Origin: Azolla pinnata
Lineage: Eukaryota; Streptophyta; Polypodiopsida; Salviniales; Salviniaceae
NCBI GenBank assembly: GCA_037176905.1
Contig: JBBBWG010002493.1
Span: 1 to 22,156 of the forward strand
Direction: 5' to 3'
DNA length: 22,156 nucleotides
Shown: one piece after another, positions 1-8,282 of the stretch
Position numbering within the stretch: the first letter of the stretch is position 1
Layout: the number at the start of each line of letters is the position of its first letter
Program-made: the position numbers and the translations under genes
The notes under the pieces: model-generated
What the model saw: the letters and a program-made list of their open reading frames with translations, nothing else
The model's database searches: none
Told to the model about the DNA's origin: nothing

Positions 1-171
1 TTGGTCAAGGTTCATGGACCTTTGGATCCTTGCTGGTCAAGCTCATGGACCTTAGGATCCTTGCTGGTCAAGCTCATAGACCTTTGGATCTTTGCTGGTC
101 AAGCTCATGGACCAGGTGGATCCTTTCTGGTCAAGCCCATGGACCTTTGGATCCTTGCTGGTCAACACATG
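1..171. repeat. 31-bp minisatellite upstream of AKR copy 1
   Basis: About five and a half head-to-tail copies of a 31-bp unit with the core GGATCCTTGCTGGTCAAGC followed by TCATGGAC. Units start near 20, 51, 82, 113 (32 bp) and 145; the first copy is partial and runs off the window edge. Copies differ at a few positions each. The array is open in several frames but the encoded peptide is just the repeat, so I treat it as non-coding. It lies directly upstream of the purine-rich leader of the first aldo-keto reductase gene. Confidence 0.9.
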
Positions 172-176
172 TTCCC

Positions 177-177
<1 letters not shown>

Positions 178-209
<32 letters not shown>

Positions 210-304
210 AAGGAGCAGAAGAAGAAGAAAGGAGAAGAAGAAGAAGAAAGGAGAAGGAGAAGAAGAGGGAAAGGAGGAGGAGGAGAAGAAGAAGAAGGAA
301 AGGA
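178..304 (+). repeat. CAG/GAA/GGA-rich leader of AKR copy 1
   Basis: A run of CAG/CAA triplets passes into GAA/AAG/GGA triplets and ends just before the predicted start codon at 315. Purine-rich GAA repeats are common in plant 5'UTRs. A similar block precedes copy 3 (5466-5597) and a GA run precedes copy 2 (3009-3036). The frame through it is open and in phase with the reductase, see findings. Confidence 0.8.
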
Positions 305-314
305 AGTGGGTGCC

Positions 315-2141
315 ATGGCATCAACAGCAACCACCACCAAGCTCAACACTGGAGCTTCCATTCCATTGCTTGCTCTCGGGACTGCAGGCGCTTCCGACCC
401 TGGCACCATCAGGTCTTCCATCACCACTGCCCTCCAGGTACGTACGCCATATGCACAAACAGAAAACCCTAGAAAAAGACTCCTCCCTCCATAACCCCTA
501 AACGACCAAACCCCTAAAGCTTTGCAACCCTAATCCCACATCTGTGGGTACCCCTTTTCTTGTTGCTCGGGATGCAAGAGCGTGCCATGCACCGATCCTT
601 CCTCCTGGTGGTCTCAGTGTGTTCTCCGTCGGGCGGGCGCAGGTGGGTTATCGTCACATCGACACTGCAAGCATTTACGGCAGCGAAGCGGCGATCGGCG
701 AAGCCCTATCCGAAGCGATCGAATCTGGTCTGGTCCAGCGCCATGAATTGTTCATCACTTCCAAAGTATGGTGCTCCGAGATGGATGATGTGGTTTCTGC
801 AATCCGCCGGAGCTTGAGGTATGCCATCTTTACTACCTCCACATCCTTGGGTATGCTTTTGCATTAAGAAATTTGGATTCCCCCCCTCGGCGCTTGAACA
901 GTGCTTTGAAGCTGGAGTACCTGGATTTGTATCTTGTGCATTGGCCTTTCAAGTTCACCTCCGAGGGCATGAGGCTGCCTAAGAAGGAGGAGGTACAGCC
1001 TTTAGACATCCCCAAGACGTGGACGGCCATGGAAGAATGCGTGGAATTAGGGTTGGCAAAGGCTATCGGTGTCAGCAACTTCTCCTCCAAGAAAATCTTG
1101 GACCTGCTTCGGACAGCTAGGATCCCTCCTGCTGTGAACCAGGTGTGTTATTTGGATGCAGACATTGGACACATAGACACGAATGCTCATGAATAGAACC
1201 CAACACATTTGTGGACGTGAAATGCATGCATAAATCGGCATGACGCACATGCGTATGCAGGACGTAACATGCATGTATATGAACGTTCATTCTATGTGTA
1301 TATGCAAATGCAAATGCATGGATGTGCGTGCATAGGCTGTGTGCATCTCTGTATCAGTGAACCTGCGTCGTATGGCAAGCAATTTCCTACAGTCTACTTA
1401 AGTCTTCTTCTCTTATCTCACGTTACCGACAATTTTGCTTTCGTGTAAGCAGATAGAGATGCATCCGAGGTGGCAACAAAAGCATCTAAGAAAGACTTGC
1501 AATGAAGCAAATATACATATTTCTGCCTGGTCACCCCTCGGAGCTCCAGAGCAGAAGTGGGGTTCTTATACAGTGCTAGAACACCCTGTTATCAAGGAGA
1601 TATCGAAGCAACATGGGAAAACTCCTGCCCAGGTATTTCGTATCCGTTTCCAGAGACTTGGTAGCCGTATTAACTGGAAAGCACAGTATGGTTTGGTCAT
1701 TTTTCTTGAATCTGCTCCCAGAAATGTCTCTAGGCCGTTCTTCTTCTTTTCTTTCAGCAGTTTGAATGTTTGCCTTGCTCCCTCTCTCATATTATATATA
1801 TATATATATATATTTGTTTATATATATGCACCGTGTGTCATTTACAAGCCTTAAGAACTTCAGGCTTGTTGTTTTATGAACTTGCTTTCGATTTTGTGAT
1901 TCATTGGGGTTCTTCTTTACAGGTGGCATTGAGGTGGGGAATTGAGCAAGGAGTAAGTGTGCTTCCGAAAAGCTATAATAAAGCAAGGATTCTTGAAAAT
2001 TCTCAGATTTTTGACTGGACCCTTACAAGTGAAGATCATCAGAAAATCGCAACAATAGAACAGAAGGCTAATGTACTAGGCCCCCTGCTTGAGGATAGGA
2101 GTATTTATAATGAAGGATTGTGGGATGGAGAATATGAGTGA
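315..2141 (+). CDS. NADPH-dependent aldo-keto reductase, AKR4-like (array copy 1, intact)
   Basis: Five coding exons join in frame to a 312-residue protein: 315-437, 643-818, 902-1142, 1453-1632 and 1923-2141. All introns are GT-AG, with phases 0, 2, 0, 0. The start is the ATG at 315 (context GCCATGG); it gives an N-terminus matching copy 3. The TIM-barrel reductase family is shown by HIDTASIYGSE with Asp48 and Tyr53, FITSKVW with Lys82, and LVHWP with His113, which together form the complete catalytic tetrad. GVSNF (Ser158, Asn159), Asn179-Gln180 and LPKS...R...N (Lys256, Ser257, Arg262, Asn266) match the nicotinamide and 2'-phosphate binding sites, so NADPH is the expected cofactor. Motifs resemble the plant AKR4 group (chalcone/codeinone reductase, methylecgonone reductase, galacturonate reductase relatives). 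The protein is probably cytosolic, since no targeting peptide is seen. It reduces an aldehyde or ketone; the substrate cannot be read from sequence. Confidence 0.95.
1793..1812. repeat. (TA)n microsatellite in intron 4 of AKR copy 1
   Basis: Ten TA dinucleotides, followed by a second short TA run at about 1820-1827. It lies within the 290-bp fourth intron. Confidence 0.9.
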
Positions 2142-3003
2142 GTGAACAAGATGGGACTCTGTATTATGCACACACAGTTGTGTATATTTGCTTGAGTTTT
2201 GTAAAGCCTTTTGAACCAGGTGAAAGGCATTTATACATAGCCCTACATCTAATCTGTTGTTAAAATGCTGCAAACTTCATGGAAATGGGTTATTTTCTTT
2301 CAATAGAACGTTAATATATTCCATAGATTTTTTGAGAGGTGAGAGGTTAATAATTGTTATGCATTAACACATGATAGAGCATAGGAGTTTTCTACTCACT
2401 GTCTTAAATTTCCTAGTGGTTAGGACTTTGTCTGTGATTCTCTAGTAATTAGGATTAATCTTTCAGTCAGTTCTTTCTACCTCCAAGCGTACATCCATAA
2501 TTAATGGGGATATATTCTGTTATGGTTGTGGTTGGCCTCCTAATCCATATCCCACTCAATTGACTTACATATCTTTGGCCTCTTTTATTGTGGATTTTTT
2601 TGTCACTATACAGCATGTACGGAATCTCATCAATCATAAAAAGATCTTAAGATCTCTTTGTCAAGGAAGATTGAAGATTTTTGCAGATTCTTATGGAATG
2701 GAGCGTACTTGACACTGACAAATGAAGTGTGAGGTATTCTGACCATTTTCCTGGACCTTTTCTTGGTAAGATACTTCATTTCATGGTAGAGTTGGAAATG
2801 GTTTGTATAAACAGGGGTGGTTGTATCTCTTTTGGCACTTTCCTCAGCTTTAGAAAACTGAGATTTTTGTGCTGATCAAGAAGAAAATTTTTTAGTGGCA
2901 CAATTCATTATTGAGCAGACATATGTCTTTTAGGTAGGATTAATATTTATTTTTTCAGATCAGAACCGGTTGAGGGTTCAGGCACAGCAGGGGAGAAGAG
3001 AGG

Positions 3004-3040
<37 letters not shown>

Positions 3041-3041
3041 C
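2142..3041. other. Intergenic region between AKR copy 1 and pseudogene copy 2
   Basis: About 900 bp of AT-rich sequence holding the 3'UTR and polyadenylation region of copy 1 and then the decayed upstream region of copy 2. I see no open reading frame of interest, no RNA gene and no canonical AATAAA close to the stop codon. A GA microsatellite sits at its right end. Confidence 0.7.
3009..3036. repeat. (GA)n microsatellite before AKR pseudogene
   Basis: Fourteen GA units just upstream of the exon 1 remnant of copy 2, in the place where copies 1 and 3 carry GAA-rich leaders. It is probably the relic of the same leader. Confidence 0.9.
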
Positions 3042-3126
3042 TAACAAGACAGCTCAACACTGGAGCTTTGATTCCATTCCTTGGTTTTGGAACTGCAGGT
3101 GCTTCTGACAATGACACCATCAAGTC

Positions 3127-3151
3127 TAAACCCTAAACCCTAAACCGTAAA
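3127..3151. repeat. Telomere-like (TAAACCC)n stretch in AKR pseudogene
   Basis: Three to four copies of the plant-type heptamer TAAACCC, the last one degenerate. They directly follow the truncated exon 1 remnant, so they either replace the end of exon 1 or are what is left of intron 1. The first introns of copies 1 and 3 also carry many ACCCTAA-type motifs. Confidence 0.85.
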
Positions 3152-3224
3152 CAGGTTCCAATCAGTTATTGTTTTGCAATCTTCTCTTTATGTCACTGGC
3201 AATTATGCTACCTAGTTTCTGAGG

Positions 3225-3371
3225 TACTTCAGGTTTCAGTGGGTTAAATGAGTCTTTTTGAGATATTTGGAATGTGTGTTTGGGTTTGTTTAGTAGAGGG
3301 TACTTTAGGTTTCTCTGGGGAACATGGGTCTTTTTGAGACATTTGGGATGTATGTTTGCGTTTCTTTAGAA
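3225..3371. repeat. Imperfect 76-bp tandem duplication in AKR pseudogene intron
   Basis: Copy A (3225-3300) and copy B (from 3301) share TACTT(C/T)AGGTTTC, then GTCTTTTTGAGA(T/C)ATTTGG and TGTTTG(G/C)GTTT, with scattered substitutions. The duplication lies between the exon 1 and exon 3 remnants, where exon 2 should be. Confidence 0.8.
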
Positions 3372-4087
3372 GAAGGAGACTTTGGACCACGGTATATTTC
3401 TCCATCATACCCCTTTATATCTGAATTTGAACAGTGCTTTGAAGCTGGACTACTTGGATTTCTCCTCCAAGAAAGTCTTTGACCTGCTTCAAACAGCTAG
3501 TATTGTTCCTGCAGTGAATCAGGTGTGCTTTATGTATGGAGAACTTTAACTGCATGTGGACATATGATGCATAGACAAGTACTCATGCATAGAGCTTGAT
3601 ATATTTATGAATGCAAATGGGTGTATGAACCAACATAACACACATGTGTATGTTTTTGAAGTAATTTGAGCAGTTCTATACTTTTAGCTCAGTCTTAAGC
3701 AGGCTAGGGCTCAGGAACATATGCATACCGGCCATATTGTTCTGATTTAGAGTTGTATTTGTGTTTTTGATGCCATCAAATAGCCTCTAATTCAGGGCTC
3801 CCTTTTATAATTGATATGTTGTTTACAAGCAGGTAGAGATGAATCAATCCAATGTGGCAGCAAAAGCATCTAACGAAGACTTGCAAGGAAGCGAAGATTC
3901 ATGTCTGTGCTTGGGCACCGCTGGGAGCTCCAACAAAGGAGTGGGGTTCTCGTAGAGTGCGTAAATAAACACCCCGTCATCAAGGAGATACCCAGAAAGC
4001 ATGACAAAACTCCAGCCCAGGTATTCCATATGATTGATTTTCAGAAAAAAAAAAACAACTTGTTTTCAGGCAAAAAATACTCATGCT

Positions 4088-4192
4088 CATGTTCGATTGA
4101 GATCATGTTTGATTGAAATTGCCCATGTTGGATTGAAATCATCCATGTTCGATTGAAATCGCCCATGTTCGTTCGAGTTTGCCCATGTTTCT
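4088..4192. repeat. About 20-bp degenerate tandem repeat in AKR pseudogene intron 4
   Basis: Five to six degenerate copies of CCCATGTTCGATTGAAATCG, about 20 bp apart, within the last intron remnant of copy 2. No other function is apparent. Confidence 0.8.
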
Positions 4193-4701
4193 CTTTCTCG
4201 CCAGCGAATCCAAAGAGTAGTATTATTCTTTGCGGATCCTTTCGGAGAAAGCACAGAAGCATTCTACAAATCTTCGAAGCTCCTTTTTGAATTTGTGCTC
4301 GACTGGGTTTTCTCTGCTCTATAAAAGTTATGACCCAGTGTATTCACGACAAATCTCGAGCTCCTTTTGGCTCATATGGAACTCTTTTTCCCTTTTTCAT
4401 TTGGGGGCGGCTTTTGAGTAGGTATCGCTGAGATGGGGAATCGAGCAAAGGCACGAGCGTGCTCCCGAAAAGCTCTATTGAAGCGAGGATTCTCGAGAAT
4501 TCCCAGATCTTCGACTGGGAACTTACAGGTGAAGATTACGAGAAAATCGCGACCATCGAAACAAAAAGGCGACATTACCAGGCCCCATGCTGGAAGGTGG
4601 AAGCAAAAGGATTGTGGGATGGAGAGCATGAATTAAAGACATGCTTTTTACCACACATCCAATTTCAATCAACTTGTACATGTTTGAAGAGGAATTCCTA
4701 G

Positions 4702-5060
4702 TCCCTACTACCAGTCCATCCGTCTTCCGAGATCGTTCTTTCCGTTTTGAAGTCTGGTCTGTACCATATAAACATATTTGATGATGCATGATTTGCATCG
4801 AGATTAGTCTATGTAGTCATTGATCTCGAGTCTCGACTCGATTTCTGAGGCATGAAATTGAGCTCTTTCGTGACCAACTGCGGATGTATCTGAGACAGAT
4901 TATTTCGGAATTCCAAAGGGTTCTGTAATTTCTTATGAATCGATCCATATGATTAAGTTGTGAATGAAGACTGCATGCAATCATGATTTGGTCCATTCAT
5001 TTGATGAGGAAAGCCCACAGCCCTCTTCGTTTGTCTTTCTCCTCTGATTTCTTCCCGATC
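4702..5060. other. Intergenic region between AKR pseudogene and AKR copy 3
   Basis: About 360 bp with no gene recognised. It leads into the 39-bp minisatellite and then the GAA-rich leader of copy 3. Confidence 0.6.
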
Positions 5061-5287
5061 TTTGCTCAACAATCTGATTTCCCCCCCACAAACATGAGCT
5101 TCGCTGAACAATCTGATTTCTCCCCCACAAACATGAGCTTTGCTCAACCTTCTGATTTCTCCCCCACAAACATGATCTTTGCTCAACAACTCGATTTCTC
5201 CCACAAACATGAGCTTTGCTCAACAATCCGATTTTTCCCCCACAAACATGAGCTTTGTTCAACAATCCGATTTCTCCCGCAAGCATG
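5061..5287. repeat. 39-bp minisatellite, six copies, upstream of AKR copy 3
   Basis: Units begin near 5061, 5100, 5139, 5178 (37 bp), 5215 and 5254. The core is TTTGCTCAACAATCTGATTT followed by CTCCCCCACAAACATGAGC. Copies are roughly 85-95% alike by eye and abut without spacers, so this is a minisatellite and not a CRISPR array. Reading frames through it on both strands only repeat the unit. Confidence 0.93.
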
Positions 5288-5465
5288 AAATCGCGCCCTG
5301 TTTGTTCGCATGATCACGGGATTGTGGTGTGTGTTAAACCGAAATAGTTAGGTTGATTCTGGTCACAAATCAAGAGATTAGGTTTGGCGAATTGCCTATT
5401 TGGTTAGCCTAATCACTAGGTTAATTAAGCTCACAAAGGTTGGTGTAAAATAGACTCTGCTTTTG
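5288..5465 (+). promoter_or_regulatory. Probable promoter region of AKR copy 3
   Basis: About 180 bp between the minisatellite and the GAA-rich leader of copy 3. It contains several short AGGTTR motifs but no clear TATA box. It is called a promoter by position only. Confidence 0.3.
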
Positions 5466-5597
5466 AGAAGAAGAAGAAAGAAGAAGAAGAAGAAGAAGAA
5501 GAAGGAATCAGAAGAAGCATAAGGAGGAAGAGGAGGAAGAAGAAGAAGAAGAAGAAGGAACTAGAAGAAGGAGAAGGAGAAGGAGAAGAAGCCGAAG
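5466..5597 (+). repeat. GAA/GGA-rich leader of AKR copy 3
   Basis: A nearly pure purine tract of GAA, AAG and GGA triplets ending 34 bp before the start codon of copy 3. It matches the position of the leader in copy 1. Confidence 0.88.
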
Positions 5598-5631
5598 AAT
5601 AGGAAGATCAGAGCATTGCAGAAGGGCTGCC

Positions 5632-8282
5632 ATGGCTCTAACTGCGCAGCTCAACAGCGGCGCCTCCATCCCCTTGCTCGGCTTTGGAACTGCAGGTATT
5701 TCCACCCATGATACCATCAAGTCTTCCATCACCACTGCTATCCAGGTACTTGAAGAAACGTCTTCCTAATCTTCCACGCAAAACCCTAGAAAGAATCAAT
5801 CGAAGCTCCATGCTTTTCCTAATGCCTGAAATCTGTGCTTCCAACCCTGCAACCAAAGACCGAGCTTTCCATATCCTGTCTTTCACCTAACCCTAACCCT
5901 AAACGCCCCAACCAGAAAACCCTAAAAAGCTGAAATGAGCACTGCAGCTTTCATCTCTCGCCTCTCCTCTAGGACACCCTGGGTCATCATCATAGATTCG
6001 TATCATGATACGCACTGAATTGCAGGCCTCAAATCGGAGATTCTGAGAATAACACCCACAAAGCTTAAGATCCAATCGTGTCATGTAAGAAGGCACACCC
6101 AGAAACCTGAATGTGGAATCCCCTGAGACCTGATCCGGGCTGGAACTCAGCTCCAAACCCTAAAGTCCCCAAAATCGCCCAAATCCATGAGAACCCCTGA
6201 AACCCTATAGAGTTCATGCTGCCCAAAACTCTATGAACCTGTGAACCCTAGAAAACCAAAGAATGGTGGAGCTCTCGGAACCCCAAAAACCAAAACAACC
6301 TGGTTTTGCTGATTAGGTGGGCTATCGGCACATCGACACTGCGAGCGCTTATGGAAGCGAGGTAGCCATTGGCGAAGCCTTGGCTGAAGCATTCGGATCT
6401 GGTATCGTAAGCCGTGAGGACATGTTTATCACCTCTAAGGCGTGGTGCTCCGAGATGGATGATGTCCGCTCTGCCATCAGGAGAAGCTTGAGGTTTTCTT
6501 CAAATTCCTTCGAATTCCTTCGAATTCCTTCAAATTCCTTCAAATTCCTTCGAATTCAGTTCCTTCCATCATGTCGTGGTGTGTTTCAAACCATTGTTTT
6601 CTTCATCGTACTCTCTTTGCTTTCACAGTGAATTTTTATGGAATAGGTTAGAGATAAGCTCTGTACAATCCAAGATCCTCGCCTCAGGGTCATTCTCAGT
6701 TGCTTCTTATGTATGTATATATATATGCATGCATGTATGTGCGATTCAGTGTACAAAATTTAGCCGTTATGGACCTTTCCTGTGGCCATTCCGTAGAATA
6801 ATCTGAAATTAACGGAGAAGTGAATGATGGAGGATGCAGATCTGGTTGTGATGATTTCACAGCCATTTCATTTTCAAATGAAATGTGAGAGATGAGGAGT
6901 CTTTTTAGAAGAAACATTTTTAAAAATCACATGGAATCATTAGTATATAGATGTGTTCCTTCAGACTTTGCTTATGCTTACACTCGTCATCTTTTTCCTA
7001 CAGCAATTTGAAGCTCGAGTACTTGGATTTGTACCTCATACACTGGCCTTTGAGGTTCACTACGAATGGTTTAAGGAGGCCCAAGCCCGAGGAGGTCTAT
7101 CCTTTAGACATCCACAAGACATGGAAAGCTATGGAAGAATGTGTGGAGCTAGGACTGACAAAATCCATTGGGGTTAGCAATTTCTCCTCCAAGAAAATCA
7201 TGGATCTAGTTAGTACAGCTAACATCGTTCCTGCAGTGAATCAGGTAAGCACATAACATGCAACATTTTGTAGTCTTACTTTGATAAAAAATAAGAGTGT
7301 CATTCCACTAAGTCGAATGATGCTTCCAGTTTTGGGTTCAAGATGTACCGGTAGCCACAGGTATTCAGTGTATGCACTGTGCTTCAAGCATTGTGGTTTT
7401 TTACCTTGTCGAAGGTAGCTTGGTTTTAAGGTCAGAATTTTGTAAAGATGAGTATATATGGGGTCCGTTTGGAAAAGGTCTAGGATCAGTGCATGGCACA
7501 AACAAGATTCACTGTTGATTCAATGAGCGAAAGGAGCATTGTTCGAAGACATCTTTGAACCCTAAACCCTATGCATGCCAACACATTTCCTTTATGAACT
7601 TTCTTTCTTTTCATGTATACACCTAGAGAAATCAATCTAACACGTGGATATTCATGTGTGTTGTAGCTAGAAGTGAACCCTAGAATGAATCAGAAGCATA
7701 TCAGAAAGACTTGCAAGGAAGCCAATGTTCATGTTAGTGCTTGGGCGCCGCTCGGAGCTCCTAAACAGAAATGGGGTACTGACGATCTGCTTCGAGACCT
7801 CACCATCAAAGACATATCCATGAAGCATGGAAAAACTCCAGCCCAGGTTTTAATTAAAGGTTATTTTTGTCCCAAAGGGTTAGTACACTCACTAGAGGGC
7901 AGAAAGAACCCAATAATTCTAGAGGGCAGAAAGAACCCAATAATTCTTACTACCCTTTTGTTTTCCTTGTTGAGAAGTCTGATTGGTTTAGGAAAATTTA
8001 TGTAATACACTGATCTGGGCCACTTAGAGGTATAGTTTGGTGACCCTTTCCCTTTATGGATAGGTGTTATTGAGATGGGGGGTGGAGCAGGGCATGAGCG
8101 TGCTTCCAAAGAGCTACTGTAAAGAAAGAATAATCGAGAATTCTGAGATCTTCGACTGGCAGCTCACAGATGAAGATCACGAGAGGATTGCAACGATAGA
8201 GCAAAGGACTACTCTGACTGCGCCTTTCGTCGAAGATGGAACCATGATCAGTAAAATGGAATTCTGGGATGTTGGGCATTAA
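5632..8282 (+). CDS. NADPH-dependent aldo-keto reductase, AKR4-like (array copy 3, intact)
   Basis: Five exons, 5632-5745, 6317-6492, 7004-7244, 7667-7846 and 8064-8282, join in frame to 309 residues. All introns are GT-AG; phases match copy 1, and exons 2-5 have exactly the same lengths as in copy 1. The start ATG at 5632 has context GCCATGG and gives [20 protein letters not shown], which aligns with copy 1. The tetrad is complete: Asp45 and Tyr50 in [11 protein letters not shown], Lys79 in ITSKAW, His110 in LIHWP. Cofactor residues are Ser155-Asn156 (GVSNF), Asn176-Gln177, and Lys253, Ser254, Arg259 and Asn263 after VLPKS. It differs from copy 1 in exon 4 (LEVNPRMNQ instead of IEMHPRWQQ) and in the C-terminal loop after FDW, the part that normally shapes the substrate pocket. 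The two paralogues may therefore prefer different carbonyl substrates. The protein is probably cytosolic. Confidence 0.95.
5886..5904. repeat. Telobox-like motifs in intron 1 of AKR copy 3
   Basis: CACCTAACCCTAACCCTAAAC sits in the 571-bp first intron. Further AAACCCTA motifs occur near 5781, 5927, 6156, 6200 and 6244. Intron 1 of copy 1 (438-642) also carries several (AAACCCTAG, ACCCCTAAA, AACCCTAAT). Confidence 0.7.
6499..6558. repeat. 10-bp tandem repeat beside exon 2 donor, AKR copy 3
   Basis: Six exact-length units of TTC(A/G)AATTCC begin 6 bp after the exon 2 splice donor at 6493. The A/G alternation creates several GAATTC sites. Confidence 0.92.
7894..7947. repeat. 27-bp tandem duplication in intron 4 of AKR copy 3
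   Basis: Two identical, abutting 27-bp copies beginning AGAGGGCAGAAAGAACCC and ending AATTCT. The lack of divergence suggests a recent slip. Confidence 0.9.

Larger units (their letters stand above)
3042..4637 (+). pseudogene. Aldo-keto reductase pseudogene (array copy 2)
   Basis: Exon remnants lie in the family order. Exon 1 (about 3042-3126) reads LNTGALIPFLGFGTAG but has no ATG and loses its last residues to AAACCCTAA repeats. Exon 2, which carries the catalytic Asp, Tyr and Lys, is absent. Exon 3 (3435-3522) is 88 bp instead of 241: KLDYLD joins directly to FSSKK, an in-frame loss of 153 bp that removes the catalytic His. Exon 4 (3833-4020) is 188 bp instead of 180 because of two 4-bp insertions (near 3842-3848 and 3960-3968), with a TAA at 3966-3968. 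Exon 5 (from 4422) has one extra A near 4449-4451, then reads LPKSSIEARILENSQIFDW. Its C-terminus is altered and the usual stop is lost. Splice-like AGs and GTs still flank exons 3-5. Product features mix those of copies 1 and 3. It cannot encode an active reductase. Confidence 0.92.

Noticed and set aside
1..501. Several overlapping open frames, including poly-Gln and poly-Glu/Lys proteins
   Set aside because: Only the frame that enters the AKR exon at 315 matches a protein family. The others are products of the 31-bp repeat and GAA/CAG triplets.
5061..5287. Regular 39-bp repeats that might suggest a CRISPR-like array
   Set aside because: Copies abut with no unique spacers, they diverge from each other, and the genome is that of a plant. 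It is a minisatellite.
4953..5288. Open frames on both strands across the minisatellite
   Set aside because: They translate the 39-bp unit, a multiple of three, so the frame stays open for trivial reasons.
6951..7177. Alternative + frames over AKR copy 3 exon 3
   Set aside because: They are shadow frames; the exon with phase 2 entry at 7004 carries LIHWP and GVSNF and matches copy 1 in length.
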